Shown: positions 49,608-62,368, numbered from the stretch's first letter. The stretch is 64,000 bases of DNA from Zygnema circumcarinatum (GCA_037447605.1 CM074808.1:2884407-2948406); one strand, 5' to 3'. Notes: generated by a model not told the origin, from the letters alone. Made by a program: numbers and translations.

Positions 49608-51197
49608 TGGAAAATCCCTGTCCGCTTTGCTCCCTATACAGTGCGAAGCACCGGCATCCTGCGCCCTGCAAGAACATGGGAACCGCGAAGAATTGAAATA
49701 TTACACATCTTGACATAACAGAGAGATGCAATGCAAAAGAACTTCATATGGCTGAACATAATAAAAAAAAAAGAATGTACCATTCTTGTGCAACCATCTG
49801 TAAGAACAGGTCCGAGTCCGTCGAAACGTCGGTATTTCCTTGCTCCAGACCTGGTTTTTTCTCACTGGAATTAGATAAAACAGACTCAGAAACGCCGACG
49901 ACTTCTGGAACCAAGCACTGCAGGCTGCTGCGCCTTCACATTTCCCTTCGCCTTTCCCTTTCCCTAAATACGTTCTCTGTTTATCCCAGTAATCCGAACC
50001 AGAGATATCATGACAGTTTGCTCGTTTGCATGCGCTCTGTTTCTATGAATGGCTCAATGCAGAACACGAACAATCTCTCCTCCGGTCAGGCTCTTAGAAA
50101 ATGTCTTAATGTCCCCTGCGACGCAGTTCCCATATTGCGACAGAATGCGAAAGGGTGCGACTTCAAAATCCCCATAGTGCGACTCTCGTGCGACAAACCG
50201 CTAAATTTGAGTACGGGCGCCGTACTTTGTTATTTGAAAATTCCAAGCGGCAAACCGGGTTTGCCGCGACGAACCGTGACGCATGATGCCGTCACGCGGA
50301 GGGCCACCCTCCAGGCAGCATCAGCAGCCCATGCGCTGGCTTTCAGAAATTATCAAAAAAATAAAAGAAACCTCTTGCAGTCGCCACATGTCTGCATGCG
50401 CAGCCATGGCCGGCGGTCTGTGGTCTGCATATCTCGGCAAAAGCGTGCAGCGCCTGCTCATGGATTAATCGACCGCCTGGCGGCTGACACGTTCCAGCGA
50501 GGGCCGCCATCACATCATATCTAATCACATCACATCAGTTTGCGATTTTCGATGAGAGAAAAAGTCGAGTTGGCAACAGTCGATGCTGCTAAAGTGGAAA
50601 TCCATGGTGGATTGCGAGCATGCGCTCTGCCGGGCAGCTTCCTCTCTCTGCCTCTTCCGTGCAGATATGCCAAGTGGCAGGCCATGCCGCGTTTGCTTTT
50701 CGGGAACATAGAGGAAGAAAGCGTGGCAAGCATGGCTGGCTTCGCTTCGGGAATCCATGTCGGAAGATCAAGCAGCAAGGGACACCTGGCATGTGGAAGC
50801 AGATTGACCGCAGCCATGACAGAAGATCAAAGGGAGAAGGCTGAGCCCTTCTTTGAAGGCTCAAGCTGGTCAATGCGAGAGCGGCGGGGTTGGAAGCGAG
50901 AGATCGTGCTGCTTGTGTTCCTTGCAGAGTTTGGAAGATTGGCGGCAGAAAGCTTGTCACAAGGGTCATTTGAGCTTCTGTGATCAGTGTTTTTAAGGCT
51001 CTGCATTTACGGGCCGTACAAGGTAACTGCCAAGGAATTTCTCATTGTCGCAGGAGAGTTAGGCCAAAAATCTCTGTAGCAGTTGTTTTTTTGTCTGCGT
51101 CTTGGCTCCTTTGAGACTTATGAAAGCGCGAAAGGTCTATCAGGCAAAAAAAGTACAGCCAGTTTCCAGGAATACGCCGCACTTGGGCGAGGTGTAG
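49608..51197. other. Divergent spacer, no supported gene
   Basis: Upstream region of the small minus-strand gene and of the plus-strand orphan ORF. Open frames exist (49748-50524 and 50540-50983 on plus) but their composition is irregular and no domain shows. They may be 5' UTR exons. ATCACATCA tandem strings occur at 50511-50538. Confidence 0.45.
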
Positions 51198-53126
51198 ATG
51201 GCGCAGTCTTCCAACATACCAACTGTGTCGCCCGAGCCTTCCAGAGTTTCTCGACCAGACGATCGAAGACCTGCGGTAAACGCACCTCTTGCAACTGCTG
51301 ATCACTGCAATTTAACCGCAGGTACTTCTCGGACAGCGTTATCTGCGCCTTGCCACCGACCCATGAAGGAATTTCATCCGTATTGCAGAAGTTGTGGGGA
51401 GTACAATGGAGGCAACCAGAATCTGAATCGAGAGAGGAGCCTAAAGAGAGCTTTCGTCCATAAAACAGACATTACTGAAGGATGGTCAGTAAGCTGCCGT
51501 TGCTATACAAGACAGAAAACTGCTCTATCCCATAGTCTGCAACAGAAGAATTCTCAAACACATCGAGTCTGTGGGCGCTCTATGGGTGGGGCACTCACAA
51601 TTCATCCTCCTAACGGCATTGAGGGAGATTGCTCAGGTCCAGCGCCTTTGGAGAATTCAGAATTAGGCGCCTTTGAATGTCTTCCAAAGAAGGAAAGGTG
51701 TCACAAGTGTACTTCCTCTGGGCTTGGCGATGTTCATCAGCAAAGAGGCAGACGGAGCAACGCAAGTTGTCAGAATTTTAACAGGGAAAAAAAAGCTACA
51801 CACGAAGCCCATTCAAGGACGGGAACCATACTGAATGCTGAAGTCAAGCCTACCGTAACACTTTCAGAACTGAAGGAGTTTGTGGACACGGTAGTTCTAG
51901 ATTCCTTGTCAGGCACTTGGGCTCGTGATTTAACCCAACGCCTCAAGGAGAGTGGCTGCCAAGGAGCTCAGTCTGTAGATGGTTCTCCTGCACTTAAAGC
52001 GATGCTGGCTGGTACACGAAAGGGAGGCGACAGACCAGCCATCACGACTCAAAATCTTCAACAGTCTTCACTCGAGATGCGATCGAACGGAAACCTGACA
52101 GATGAATTCGTGGAATTTGAGTCACCAGGATGTCCGCAAAAGCAGAGCTCTGGCGATGCATTTCCAGGGGACACACACCATCAATTTTTGCGCTCAGAAA
52201 TTAAAGAAGGTTCAATTCCATTGAATGTGTCAGGGAGGAAGCGTGACCTTTCCTCAGTTGAGGGCACACATGCTGAAGTTTCTTGCAAGCGAACCTCCGC
52301 CTTTACGGAAAGTTTTCAAGACAGTAGCGTTGACCTCTGCAGTCCTCCTCATCCTTCAACGGCTGCACCGTGCGTAAACTCGACGGTCCCATTCCATTTT
52401 GGAGGAAAATCGGAGCATTTAGTTACAGACGAGCATTTTGCTGAACTGATAGCAAATGCTTTTAATGGTTGCTACGGTTACCCGGCTCAAGGATTCATGC
52501 AGGAGGATGAAGGTAGAGATGAAACATTTTTGTCAGTAATTGAAAGTAGTAGTTGGCGGCCAAAAGAGACTGTAATTGACAAGCCTGTTTGTTCGTCAAA
52601 TTCTGAAGTTGAATTCGAACCGGAAACGACTGTTTTTCAGAAGGAGCCTTCTTCTAGCTCTCTGCTGACCGAAGTAGTAGACGGAGCGGATTTGGAGTAT
52701 GAAAAGGCTACCAAGGAATTTCTAAGCCTGCTTGAGACTACGGAGGGAGCACACGCCAAAAGTGCGGCTTGTCCGGACCGACAAACCAGCCCACTCCTTC
52801 AACAAAACCCGTCTGTACACAATGATGAGTTGGATCCTGGGGTTATTAGAAAGCCAACGAGGTCAAGATTCATAGCAGTGTCTATGTATGTCAGAGATCA
52901 GCGTGTCAAACAAGATGGTGTGGTCCTAAGTGCAGGGCAAGCTATTGATGAAGCACTTGTATCATCAGAGGATGGAAATAGCAAGAAAACCAGTTATGCA
53001 GGACAAGTACATGGAAAAATGCGATCACAAATAGGAGGAAGGAATGTAGTTGTTGTTGCTGGTGACGAGAAGAACCATGTTTTTGATTCAGAAGCAAACA
53101 GCAAGAGCGGAAAAACTTGCAAATGA
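51198..53126 (+). CDS. Orphan 642-residue protein
   Basis: A long uninterrupted plus-strand frame starting ATGGCGCAG. The product is hydrophilic, Ser/Asp/Glu-rich and likely mostly disordered. The N-terminal third has scattered cysteines (YCRSCGEY, SVSCRCY, ERCHKCTSSG) without a standard zinc-finger spacing. Short predicted helices are TLSELKEFVDTVVLDSL, EHFAELIANAFNGCYGY and YEKATKEFLSLLE. No signal peptide or membrane span is visible. I do not recognise the family. Length and codon regularity argue for a real gene, but a further 5' or 3' exon is possible, because another frame just past the stop (about 53106-53208) also reads like protein. Confidence 0.6.
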   Translation: MAQSSNIPTVSPEPSRVSRPDDRRPAVNAPLATADHCNLTAGTSRTALSAPCHRPMKEFHPYCRSCGEYNGGNQNLNRERSLKRAFVHKTDITEGWSVSCRCYTRQKTALSHSLQQKNSQTHRVCGRSMGGALTIHPPNGIEGDCSGPAPLENSELGAFECLPKKERCHKCTSSGLGDVHQQRGRRSNASCQNFNREKKATHEAHSRTGTILNAEVKPTVTLSELKEFVDTVVLDSLSGTWARDLTQRLKESGCQGAQSVDGSPALKAMLAGTRKGGDRPAITTQNLQQSSLEMRSNGNLTDEFVEFESPGCPQKQSSGDAFPGDTHHQFLRSEIKEGSIPLNVSGRKRDLSSVEGTHAEVSCKRTSAFTESFQDSSVDLCSPPHPSTAAPCVNSTVPFHFGGKSEHLVTDEHFAELIANAFNGCYGYPAQGFMQEDEGRDETFLSVIESSSWRPKETVIDKPVCSSNSEVEFEPETTVFQKEPSSSSLLTEVVDGADLEYEKATKEFLSLLETTEGAHAKSAACPDRQTSPLLQQNPSVHNDELDPGVIRKPTRSRFIAVSMYVRDQRVKQDGVVLSAGQAIDEALVSSEDGNSKKTSYAGQVHGKMRSQIGGRNVVVVAGDEKNHVFDSEANSKSGKTCK

Positions 53127-54418
53127 AGTCGGTAATGCCGGAGGAGGATGCTCTAAAGCTCTTAGCGGAAACGCTGAAAATTTTCTCAGAAAACAGCTGT
53201 CTACTATGATCTTCACCGACCAGCTTTGAAAACTATTGGGATTCAATCCTTGAGGCCAGAATTTCCAACCGAGACCCCCACTGTGTGTTTGGAGGTCGTA
53301 GGGTGTTGCAGGACCCACAGAACTGTAGATGGATCTCGAGCGGATGTTTCGAGCTGTCTGTTTCTTGCTTTTCAAGAATAAATTTCTGCTTTACTTGTTG
53401 TGAGGCTTTTGTATCATGTGAATGTAGGATAAAGCAGCCAGTCATGGTGCATCTCTGCAAAGACTGGCCTGAGGTGTATGGCTGAGTCGAACCTTCGGAG
53501 AAGGACCACAATCTCGTGATATATGAGCATGCTCATTTGCTCATTTTCTCATTGTAAATTGTCCCCAGTGCAATGACACAGACCCCTTGCAGCAGAGGCC
53601 TAAATCATAACATTTTAGAACCAATGTCCTCCCACCCAATGACCTTATTTTTTTTAACCTAAAACTGAATCGCGGAATGTGTCATCCGCCGATTTCCTAA
53701 GCATTGCACTTCACTATACGTTTTTTCCGTGCACACAGCATTGGACATTTCTGATTGGTACTGCCGAGGGGTTCCTAGGTGTCAAAACGAGGGCAAACAA
53801 CACTCACCCGCCTCCCCCCTTCCACGACAAAACAAGACGGCCAGCCAACAAAAGAATATCTAACTCAACCGCGGGAACCACAGGATTGAACCACAGGGGC
53901 AAATGCCAGCACTAAAGAGATGAGTGGGTGATGAATGCATGTGCCGGCTGCCTTAGTACAATCGTGTCGACGAGCTACACGTAAAGAACAAATGTTATTC
54001 ATTGAAAAAGCTGGCACTACCAAAAAGTGCGAGTCTCCAACTCGCCATGCTACTTCCTCATATCATCTTCGCCGGCCCGGCCACCCTACCCTAGCACCTG
54101 CCTCGCCAGCTGAACCCTCCTTTATGTGAATGGGGTTAAGGGTTCATGGCATGCATCATGATATCCTGGTGGCCACGGACACAACCACTTACAGATCAGC
54201 TTATAGAGCATATTGCCTTAAAAGAAATTGTATGAACCGGGTACACTGTCGCCATATGACACAAGGTAACCTCCCGCTGGCTTAGCCTTCTGTAAAAGGT
54301 CTGCCTCATGCCCAGGCAGTTCCAGTTCCGTTTCCCGTTCCAAAGATTTACACAAACAACTGTAAAGAGAAACCGCGGTGTAGATGGGGTTGTGGCTAGT
54401 ATTGCAAGGGGAGCCACT
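53127..54418. other. Convergent spacer, no gene seen
   Basis: About 1.3 kb between the orphan ORF and the GPT stop codon. Presumed 3' UTRs; nothing else recognised. Confidence 0.55.
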
Positions 54419-57400
54419 TTACGCCGTCTTCAACTTCTTCTTCTGCGCTTCCTGAGCCTGCAGTCACACATCACCCGTAACACCAAGTCAGTGATACAAC
54501 AAAGAGCAGCACTTGAGTGCCACAAACGTCAAAAGTCTAGACTGTTCCATGTGAACCTATCCATCAGCAGCCGGTGAACATTCGGAACTCATTGACTGCC
54601 GTATCCAGTGTACTGCCAGCTTTACAATAGACAATCCGAGGGCACTCCTAAAAGAATAACACGTATCTCGTCTTTATTCTAAAAACGACATAGCTGCTGG
54701 TCATAGGAATCAAATGCTGATTACTACTGAAGGCATGACGAGTTCATGACAATGCCGTCAACACTAACAAATTCGATGTTCAGCCTCCGAAACATTACAA
54801 TAAAAACTCACTAAATCGGTAACTTGCAAGAACAGCATTAACGGCGCTCAAAGGAGTCAACCAACCTGAGAGTAAAGGAATGTTCCAAAGATGGCGATTG
54901 CAGCTCCCACAGCATTGATCGGCCTAACAGGTGTCTTAAAGATGATGATGGAAGCCACAATGACAGTCACTCGCTTCATTGTATTTCCAATACTGAATGT
55001 CAAAGGTGAGATTTGGTCCAAAGACATGTAGGAGACTTGATTGTAGAGGTGATAAAACACACTCTGAGCAGCAACCCACCTGTAAACACAAGGTCGGATT
55101 GCAACTGTCAAAGGATGGACTAAATTTCACAACTCTGTCAAATTCACAATATACATTTCTATGTAACATCTGACTAGTTTCAAATACATCTGCAAATAGC
55201 CCCTGTAGCAAAAATAAATGACTGCCACATAACAGGCGCCCCATTTTCTCTTTCTTCGAGCAAATGTCAACCCTCACCATGCAAGACTTACCAATAATCG
55301 AATTCACGTATACGACTGACTGGTAATTAAAAATCATCACTGGGAATGTGACGACTATTCAGGGATAGGGTAACAAAGGTGCCAGTATCAGCGTACCCTT
55401 CTCATACATTCAAAAATTTGAGTTGAATTAATGAAACCAAAACTTAACAAGCAAGACAACTCTAATGATTAAGCAAACAAAAATGAAACTGATGCTTTTG
55501 GACTGCTTCTCATGGCTGCAGACAAGTTTCATGCGAAAAAATCAATCTAAAACAACATCGTTAGCCATCAGATATGATGAAAAGTTGAGAGAACTGACTT
55601 ACCAAACAAACTGTGGGCCAACATCCGCAATGGCTTTATCCCATCCGGCAGCCCAAAGGGAAGGGCCTTCAGCAACGAAAGCGAAAGGAGTGAGAAGAAT
55701 TAAGGAGAAGATTGAGAGACATGCGTAATAATTGAGACCGCCAACTTTTGTTCCAGTGCTCATTCCCTTCTTTGAGAAAATGTTCCGGAAGACGAAAGCC
55801 AAGTTGGAGATCATTGCCCCCATGAAACCTGTTCAAGAGTGACAATGTAAGGAGAGTTAGCCATCAAACCTTACCCTCTAAAGTTAAACTGTGCGTGGAA
55901 CATCTAATGGATATAGATCTAGGCCAAGGGACAGGGGGAAACGATACTCAGCCTATCACATACAGCCTTCTATTCTATACAAAAAGAGAATCGACAAAAT
56001 CTAACAGTGCTGCCAATCGCTATCACAGATTCGCTAAAAGGCTATTATCAAGATGAAGAAAATCTAACCTGTCATGTTGAAGTTCAGTTCAGTGGCAGCT
56101 GCCAGAGCACATCCACCCACAACTGGCAGAAGTGAAAGGTAGACCGGCAGCGAGTAGGCCTCCCCCATCAAACTCTGAACAACGACACTGAATGCGGGCT
56201 CTGAACTCTTGATGATATGTGTAAAGGAAACGGCAACTTTTGACATACTGACCGTTGCTGCAACATGCCCAATGGTGTGAGCAAGGGCCACCTGCAACAT
56301 TACAAGCACTGAAATAAGAAAAAAAAAATGGGGGAAAAGGCAAAACTGCACTTCCGTACCTATTCGAATTTAAAAGGCACGTGCCAAGTAGATTTAGTCG
56401 ATCCAGACACGCAGGGCCAACGGAAAAAAGAAGAAAGAAGTTTCCGCAGATCCCAAAAACAAATTTGTTGAAAGGAAAATCTCGCCACGCTGAGTGAAAG
56501 AAGACGATCGGCATTCAATACTACAAGGTTAGGCATTTAAAAAAACAAAGATGGACCATAATGGCCTCATCCAATCTTTCCTCAACCTCCTGATCCGAAA
56601 CGATAGAAACTGAGGCTAACGAATCGCACAAATCTAACTGGACCATTGCCTCGAGGCCAGACTAACAGATCAGTGGCACATTGTGTCAAAACGCTTACTG
56701 GCTGCGAAAGGGATAGAAAGTGCTGAAATTTAGAAGGGGAAACCCACGCAAAACAAATGCAAGTACACATCACATGTCAATCCAAAGATTATATTCAAAA
56801 CAAAAACTTCAGGGAAACAAAGTAAAGGCTGACAAAAGCAGAAAAATCAATCACATTTCATTCAGCCTGATCCTGGACAGACGTAGCCTAGATGAAGGAA
56901 AAACATCGACTTACAGGGGCGAGTGTCTTCCAGAAGGCCGCATCCGTCTTTGGCGGTTCCACGATCCGGATCCCCCAGGAGACAAACATAATCGCCACTC
57001 CAGCCGCGAGAGACAAAGTGGAAGTAAGCCACGGATACGGATACGCGTTTAACACCTTCTTGTTATAGATGTTAAAGACCACGTTAAGCGCCCACCAGAC
57101 CGCAAAGTAGGCACCAATCTTGAGCTTCTTGGAAGCCTCTTCCATCGCTTCATCTGAAACAGCTCCGTCTGCTTCCGGGCTCGGAGTGAGAGACTCCGCC
57201 TGCGCCTTCGCAACCACTGCCTGAAGTGCTTCCTTTCTCACTTGGAAGCCGGATCGGACCACGTCTGCAGAGATCCGCTGGTTTCCTGCAAGGAAGGACT
57301 TTCGAGAAGCCAAACCTCCCGGGTGCTGACGGATCCCGCGCGGAACGAGCGTTGCTCGGACGCAAACATGGTGCGCAGACGAGCTGCTCTGCTGCTCAGT

Positions 57401-57457
57401 GTTGAACGCAGCAGCGAGCGCTGCAGGCTGCTGTGCGAGGCTCGCTGCGACTGCCAT
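54419..57457 (-). CDS. GPT: Plastid glucose-6-phosphate/phosphate translocator
   Basis: Exons (minus) 57457-56915, 56291-56069, 55828-55603, 55079-54866 and 54457-54419 give 414 residues. Roughly the first 75-100 residues are an Ala/Ser/Arg-rich plastid transit peptide and linker. The mature part has the ten-helix drug/metabolite-transporter fold of plastid phosphate translocators. WWALNVVFNIYNKKVLNAYP, IGHVAATVSMSKVAVSFTHI, GGCALAAATELNFNMTGFMG, NYYACL and YHLYNQVSYMSLDQISPLTF are GPT-type rather than TPT or PPT. The conserved phosphate-binding Lys366-Arg367 pair lies in GNTMKR. GPT exchanges glucose-6-phosphate for phosphate across the inner envelope, feeding starch synthesis or the oxidative pentose phosphate route. 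The short last exon codes a Lys-rich tail (AQEAQKKKLKTA). The upstream region has four CACGTG sites. Confidence 0.95.
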
Positions 57458-57813
57458 GACTGCCTCCTTCTCAGTGCCTCACCTCCTCTCCCTCCCACTC
57501 CCGCCTCTCTCCCTCCCCCTCTCTCTCTCTCTCGTTCTCTCTCTCCCTCACCTTTCCTGCTAGCGCGCCGAGCCGATCGAGAGATTTGCCCCATCCGCAG
57601 CCGCTCCAAATAAAGGCCTCCCTCCGTCCAGAATATCCAACTGCCAGCTCACCCCCTAAAAATTATTCCCTTGCTCCCCGCTCCCTCCCGCCCTGAGCTG
57701 CCCGCAAATCTATTCACATTCCTGGTCCTCCCTGCCCGCCCTCACATTCCGGGTCCCTTCCCGGCCCAGATATTCCCACCGCCCGCTAATGGGCTTATCT
57801 TCAGGCGGGCACC

Positions 57814-58181
57814 CACGTGGCGCCCGGCCAATGGCCGCCCGCCGTTCAGATGCCCTTTTAAGGGAAGGTGCCCTTTTCAAAATTCGCTGCCAACCACAAA
57901 ATTTTCCGTGCCGGAATAAAAAAAAATCACGAGAATAGGAACACGTGGCGAGGCGCCATTGGCGTGATGACGTTGGCAGCGACCACGAGTCACGCTCGTA
58001 CACTTCCGTACATGCGCGCGCAGGGAGGGGGACAGCGCGAGGGGCGCGGGCGGCACCGACACGGACCGGCGCCGGCCGGGCGCGACACGTGGCAGGCGCC
58101 GCGCGGGTCGGCCGGTCGGCGCCACGCGTCGCAACGTCGCGCGGGGAGAGGACCGGGCACGCGTCAGGGGACTGCCACGTG
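57814..58181. promoter_or_regulatory. Four CACGTG (G-box/ABRE) sites upstream of GPT
   Basis: Cores at 57814, 57942, 58086 and 58176, each flanked by GGC as ACGTGGC, the ABRE form, plus a GCCAATGG CCAAT box near 57827. They lie 350-720 bp upstream of the GPT start codon. Light or ABA control through bZIP/bHLH factors is inferred. Confidence 0.5.
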
Positions 58182-58188
58182 ACGCCCG

Positions 58189-58253
58189 CTCTAGGCGCTA
58201 GGGCTTGGGCTCTAGGCTCTAGGCTCTAGGCACTAGGGCTTGGCCTCTAGAGG
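58189..58253. repeat. GCTCTAG/GCACTAG degenerate tandem repeat
   Basis: A run of about eight to nine 7-bp units (GGCTCTA with variants) in about 65 bp. Confidence 0.75.
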
Positions 58254-59726
58254 CTCATGTTGGGGTTCCGTTCCATGTCTTTGTTGTGAGGTTCGAACAC
58301 GTCGGCATCGAGGGCAAGCGCGGTTTCCAGAGGTCGAATGGAGGGCTGGGCGTCATGACCAGATTTGCACTTAAATTAGGGAAGACTACTGCTATTGAAA
58401 TGTGAAAGATGCAAGTATCTTCACATGGGGACCACTCAAGAGTTAGAGGTTAAAACGAGCTGGGTTGTGTTTAGTGGTGACAATGGGAGCAAGCAGTGGT
58501 AACTTATAGGCGGGGTGTTCTTATTGCAGAGGCTCGTTTTTGTCGCCCCCCACTTCCGGCCACGTATGCGGAAGGCTCCCCATTTTGTTTCGGGCTGCAT
58601 TTGCAACTTCGGAAAGGAGCTGGAAAGGGAACCCGACATGAAGACGGATCATTGGGCTCCAAATCTCACAGGTTACAGACGACAGAACGCAGAGGCTCAC
58701 ATGGTTGCGACCAGTCTATGCTTAACCGCAGCTACAGCTCCTAACTAACCTAGAGGCTAAGGCAATGTTGGCAGCTCGAAATCCAAAGCTAAGCTGAACA
58801 GAGCTTGGAACCGAGAAGCACGCCGTGGCATACAATCTTGCACACAGCGCACAAAAACCAAAAATGGGCAGTGCTAACAAGTGTTTCGATCTAAACATAC
58901 AGCTGCCACCAGTCTCTAAGCAATGAACCATATCAGGCTGCGCATCTTGCTGCTCTAAAATCAGCCTGAGAAGCACCAGCCCTGCTTGGGAAAACGATGA
59001 ATGCTACTCCATCAGCCGCTGAATCGGACGGTCGTTCCCAAAAAATGGCCAGTGCATCCTGCTGAGGGTCAGCAAAACGTTCTTGTCAGCACACGTGCTG
59101 CAAAGGATACAGCTATCTGAGCACATCAAGCCAGCTATGGTGGAGAGCCTTCACAAGTGACAAAAAAAGAATATGCAGAGGCAGTGTTTCTTACAAAACT
59201 ATCCATGATGCCTGCAGAACCCATGTGCAGTCATATGGTGCACCATGCGCAATTGTGCAATCAGAGGCCGCATGTGCCAGCTCATTTTCTTAAAACTAAT
59301 GCCTGACTGTCTCTTCTGCAATCTCTGCACTCTTTCAGCACTCACCCTGACTAAAGTTCGAATACAAGCTTCAGTCAATTTCACTCAGCCGACTAAAAAG
59401 TGGCTTATGCGCCCACCACTTCAAGCCAACCCATTACTGAAGACACACCTTGCTGCTGAATGACTGCTCCGCCCGAATACTTTGGCCGCACCAATGTCAT
59501 AGAATCACGTAACAGTGCCAAGCCAGCCCTCCGACGCACCTGGATCAGCGTGAATACAAGCTATGTGCTAATGTGCCAGCTTCCCAGATAAAAATTGCTT
59601 TTCCCAAAAACATAAAAAGGGAGGGAGGGGATAGGAGAAGGGGAAACGCACTCAGAGAACATCTAGGAAGAACAGCTGACATGCTGGGACTAGTGCAAAA
59701 TTCCCATCTATTGGTAAACTAATGAG

Positions 59727-62172
59727 TCACGAGAAAGCAACGTGCAGCCGATAGGCATTATAAGCAAGCTGCTCCGCCTGCCATCGATCCCTGTCTTGCC
59801 GCCACAGTTCCAAATACGGCTGCAACACCATACGAAGGGGTAGTAGCCAAACATGAGGAACATAGATTACAAAAAGCACAACAACTAAGAAGAAAGCTTG
59901 AACAGTACGAAAATAATTCATAGTGCATCTGCAATTGCATTAAGTGGATATGCATGTAGGTGAATGAGTGTGCCTACATCTTTATTTTAAACAAACTCTA
60001 ATGGAAGAATAGTACCCTCGTGCCAAAAACAGCAACTAGCAAGGACAAAGGAACGAACTACCTATCAATCAGCATTCACAAAGAATAGACATGGCATGTT
60101 GTACATATGCGGAGGGGTTGGAAAGGGCAAGGGAAGACTGACAATAATGACATTTATCTGTCTCCATTCGTTAGCAGAAAAATGTTTTAATGTTGTAGCT
60201 ATCATTTCCTTGACTACCATGGCAGCTGATGGCTAATCCTCACACATTCTTTCCCATGCAGTTGCTCACCTCTTTCTCCTCCTTGCTTAACCTTCCCCAT
60301 CGTTCTCCAATCATCCTGCTGATGTCAGATTCCGGCAAATCTGGACGTTGTGCCTTCAATAAGGCCCGCCATTCACTGTAGTAAAAGTTGAAAGAAGTCC
60401 GCTTTGGTTTCGGAGGAAACGCAGCGAGAGTCGTTGGAGGCACCTGCAAGGCTCCCGTTTGCTTGCCTCCAATAAGATCATTGAACGAAGTAAAATGCGG
60501 TAGGGCCATAAAGAAGAAGTATTAAACACAAAAAATTGACCAGAATTAAGATGGGAAGGAAAAGATCCTGAACAGGCGCTATTCCTCAGCTTCCTTGCAC
60601 GGCCAAGCTATTATAAAGTTGTGGTTATTTTTCTGAAGAAAGGAATGTTTATGAATTCAGAGGAAAGTGGAGAGAGGGATGCAAATCATGACAAGACAAA
60701 AAATAAAGAACGGAGGAAGTACAGAAAATAGAGAATAAGACCTCGTCTGCCTGAAAAATTGGTATACATTTGACTATGCCATTTTCCGATAACATATAAA
60801 CCTTCAAGAGAAAGTATGAACGGCATCAATAATGGGATTCTAGTATTTGCACTGTATCAAAACCCAATAACAACATTGGAGTGAATGAAGGGAAAGACGT
60901 GAAGAGAGAGAACAGCAAAAGGAAAACCAAACGGTTCAGAAGTCAGACATTTAGCTGATCTTGAACAAAGCAGATGATGCAAAACCATGTATTCTTTGAC
61001 AATGTACATGGCCATGAGATTAATGCGCTCTTGTTTAGCTCAGAGTTTACGTTCCTCTTGCACACAAGTATTAGTTAGGGGTCAATTGCGACGAATTCTA
61101 GCATCTTAACAGCTCAGCTGCATACAAATATGAACCTCGAAGTTCACTACCATACCCTCAAAGCCAATGCAAAAACCACAAAGCTGGAACCACGGGAGTG
61201 CAGCAGAATTCTCACAGATCTTTCGCCACCTCCCATGGGCGGAAAATGGTCCATATGTTGAAAAGATTCTTCCTCGACATCATCGTATTCATCAGATATA
61301 TCCTCATCCTCGTCACTAGCAAAGCTCCCCTCTTCTTCGCCCCCTCCAATAACATCCCGCCCTTCATCCTCTTCACCTCCTCCATGCAAACCATTTCCGT
61401 CTTGAACAAAATTTCCACCCTCTGCAACACTAGCCACAGATGATCCGTGCACGAACCTCGGCTGCTTTTGCTCACTCTGCATATAATTCCAGCCACTTTG
61501 GGCCTCATCCTTTAACATTCTAATGGCCCTTGCACCTTGAACTCCAGTCTCAGGTGCATGGTACAAAATGCCAGAAAGCTGCTCGGACCCGACGGTAATT
61601 GTCACAAAGTAGCCATGGCTGAATTTGGAATGGATCACTCCCCTAACTGTATGCCCGATCCACTCCTCCGGGGCAATATCTCCGAATCCATCATGCACAT
61701 CATCTACCTGCTCCTTCAGGAGTGCAGATAAACTCTCCCTTACTGACCTGCAAGAACCTGCACCATGGCTGGCTGTCGTGGAAGCTCTCTTCCTCCGATG
61801 AACTGCTGCTCCAGCTTCTCCCAGCCTTGGCCTGGGCGGACCAGGTCTAGCAGAGACAACATTGGCGCCATGGACTCTCCTTAAATGCTTTCTTACAACT
61901 TTGCCACCTCCAAGAAGAAGCTTCTTGCAGAGAGGGCACGTTTGTGGCTGACCCCCTTTCGGCACGACAATGGCTGAATCCGGCTGGTCCTCGGAGTCAC
62001 CATGGCCCGAGCTCTGCAGCACGGAGTCATGCAGAGACTCCATCCTGCCCGAGGGCATCTGATCATCGCTTGGCCAGGCCTCAGGGATGTCCATGAGCTC
62101 CTCCTGCTGCTCGTTCCCGTCATCCACATCCGCCATAGCCTTGCCGTCATCCATGGCGAGATAGCGATTCAT
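59727..62172 (-). CDS. C2H2 zinc finger plus HMG-box protein
   Basis: Exons (minus) 62172-61216, 60443-60270 and 59819-59727 give 407 residues; both introns are phase 0. An acidic N-terminus precedes a single C2H2-like finger at about 79-101 (CPLCKKLL then KHLRRVH). Around 195-225 is the segment HTVRGVIHSKFSHGYFVTIT followed by VGSEQLSGILYH, which resembles the conserved block between ARID and HMG domains of plant ARID-HMG proteins. An acidic Gly/Glu/Asp-rich stretch follows. The HMG box covers about 331-400 (PKPKRTSFNFYYSEWRALLK, ISRMIGERWGRLSKEEKE, YLELWRQDRDRWQAEQLAY). DNA binding and bending in the nucleus is expected. The first ATG of the open frame was used; a second ATG lies six codons on. 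Confidence 0.85.
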
Positions 62173-62356
62173 CTGAATGCGGAACAGAGCACAACAATAG
62201 GACTTCTGCGCGCCCTCATCCAAGACTTCAACTCCGCCCTCTCCGTCTCCCTTACAGTCTCCCCCTCTCCACACAAATCAGAAAGTGCAGCCCTTCCTTC
62301 TCCTTTGGGGCCATACTCGAGCATTTTCCAATGGAAACGTGCCACGTCAGCAATAG

Positions 62357-62368
62357 TTCCACGTGGAA
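62357..62368. promoter_or_regulatory. Palindromic G-box TTCCACGTGGAA
   Basis: A perfect 12-bp palindrome about 190 bp upstream of the C2H2/HMG-box start codon, with a second ACGT core (GCCACGTCAG) about 15 bp before it and CCAAT-type strings (TTCCAATGG, CCATTGG) on either side. Confidence 0.45.

Larger units (their letters stand above)
57458..59726. other. GPT upstream region and spacer to the HMG gene
   Basis: It starts with the GPT leader (CT-rich at about 57500-57555), continues as a GC-rich promoter-like block to about 58190, then a CTAGG-type tandem repeat (58189-58253) and 1.4 kb of unique sequence presumed to include the HMG gene 3' UTR. No coding frame is accepted. Confidence 0.55.

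Noticed and set aside
49748-50983. Plus-strand frames of 258 and 147 codons
   Set aside because: Irregular composition, no domain, no splice continuity to the orphan ORF; more likely promoter or UTR sequence.
54419-57457. Triose-phosphate or PEP translocator
   Set aside because: The first helix and the HTIGHVAATVSMSKVAVSF region are of GPT type, not TPT or PPT.
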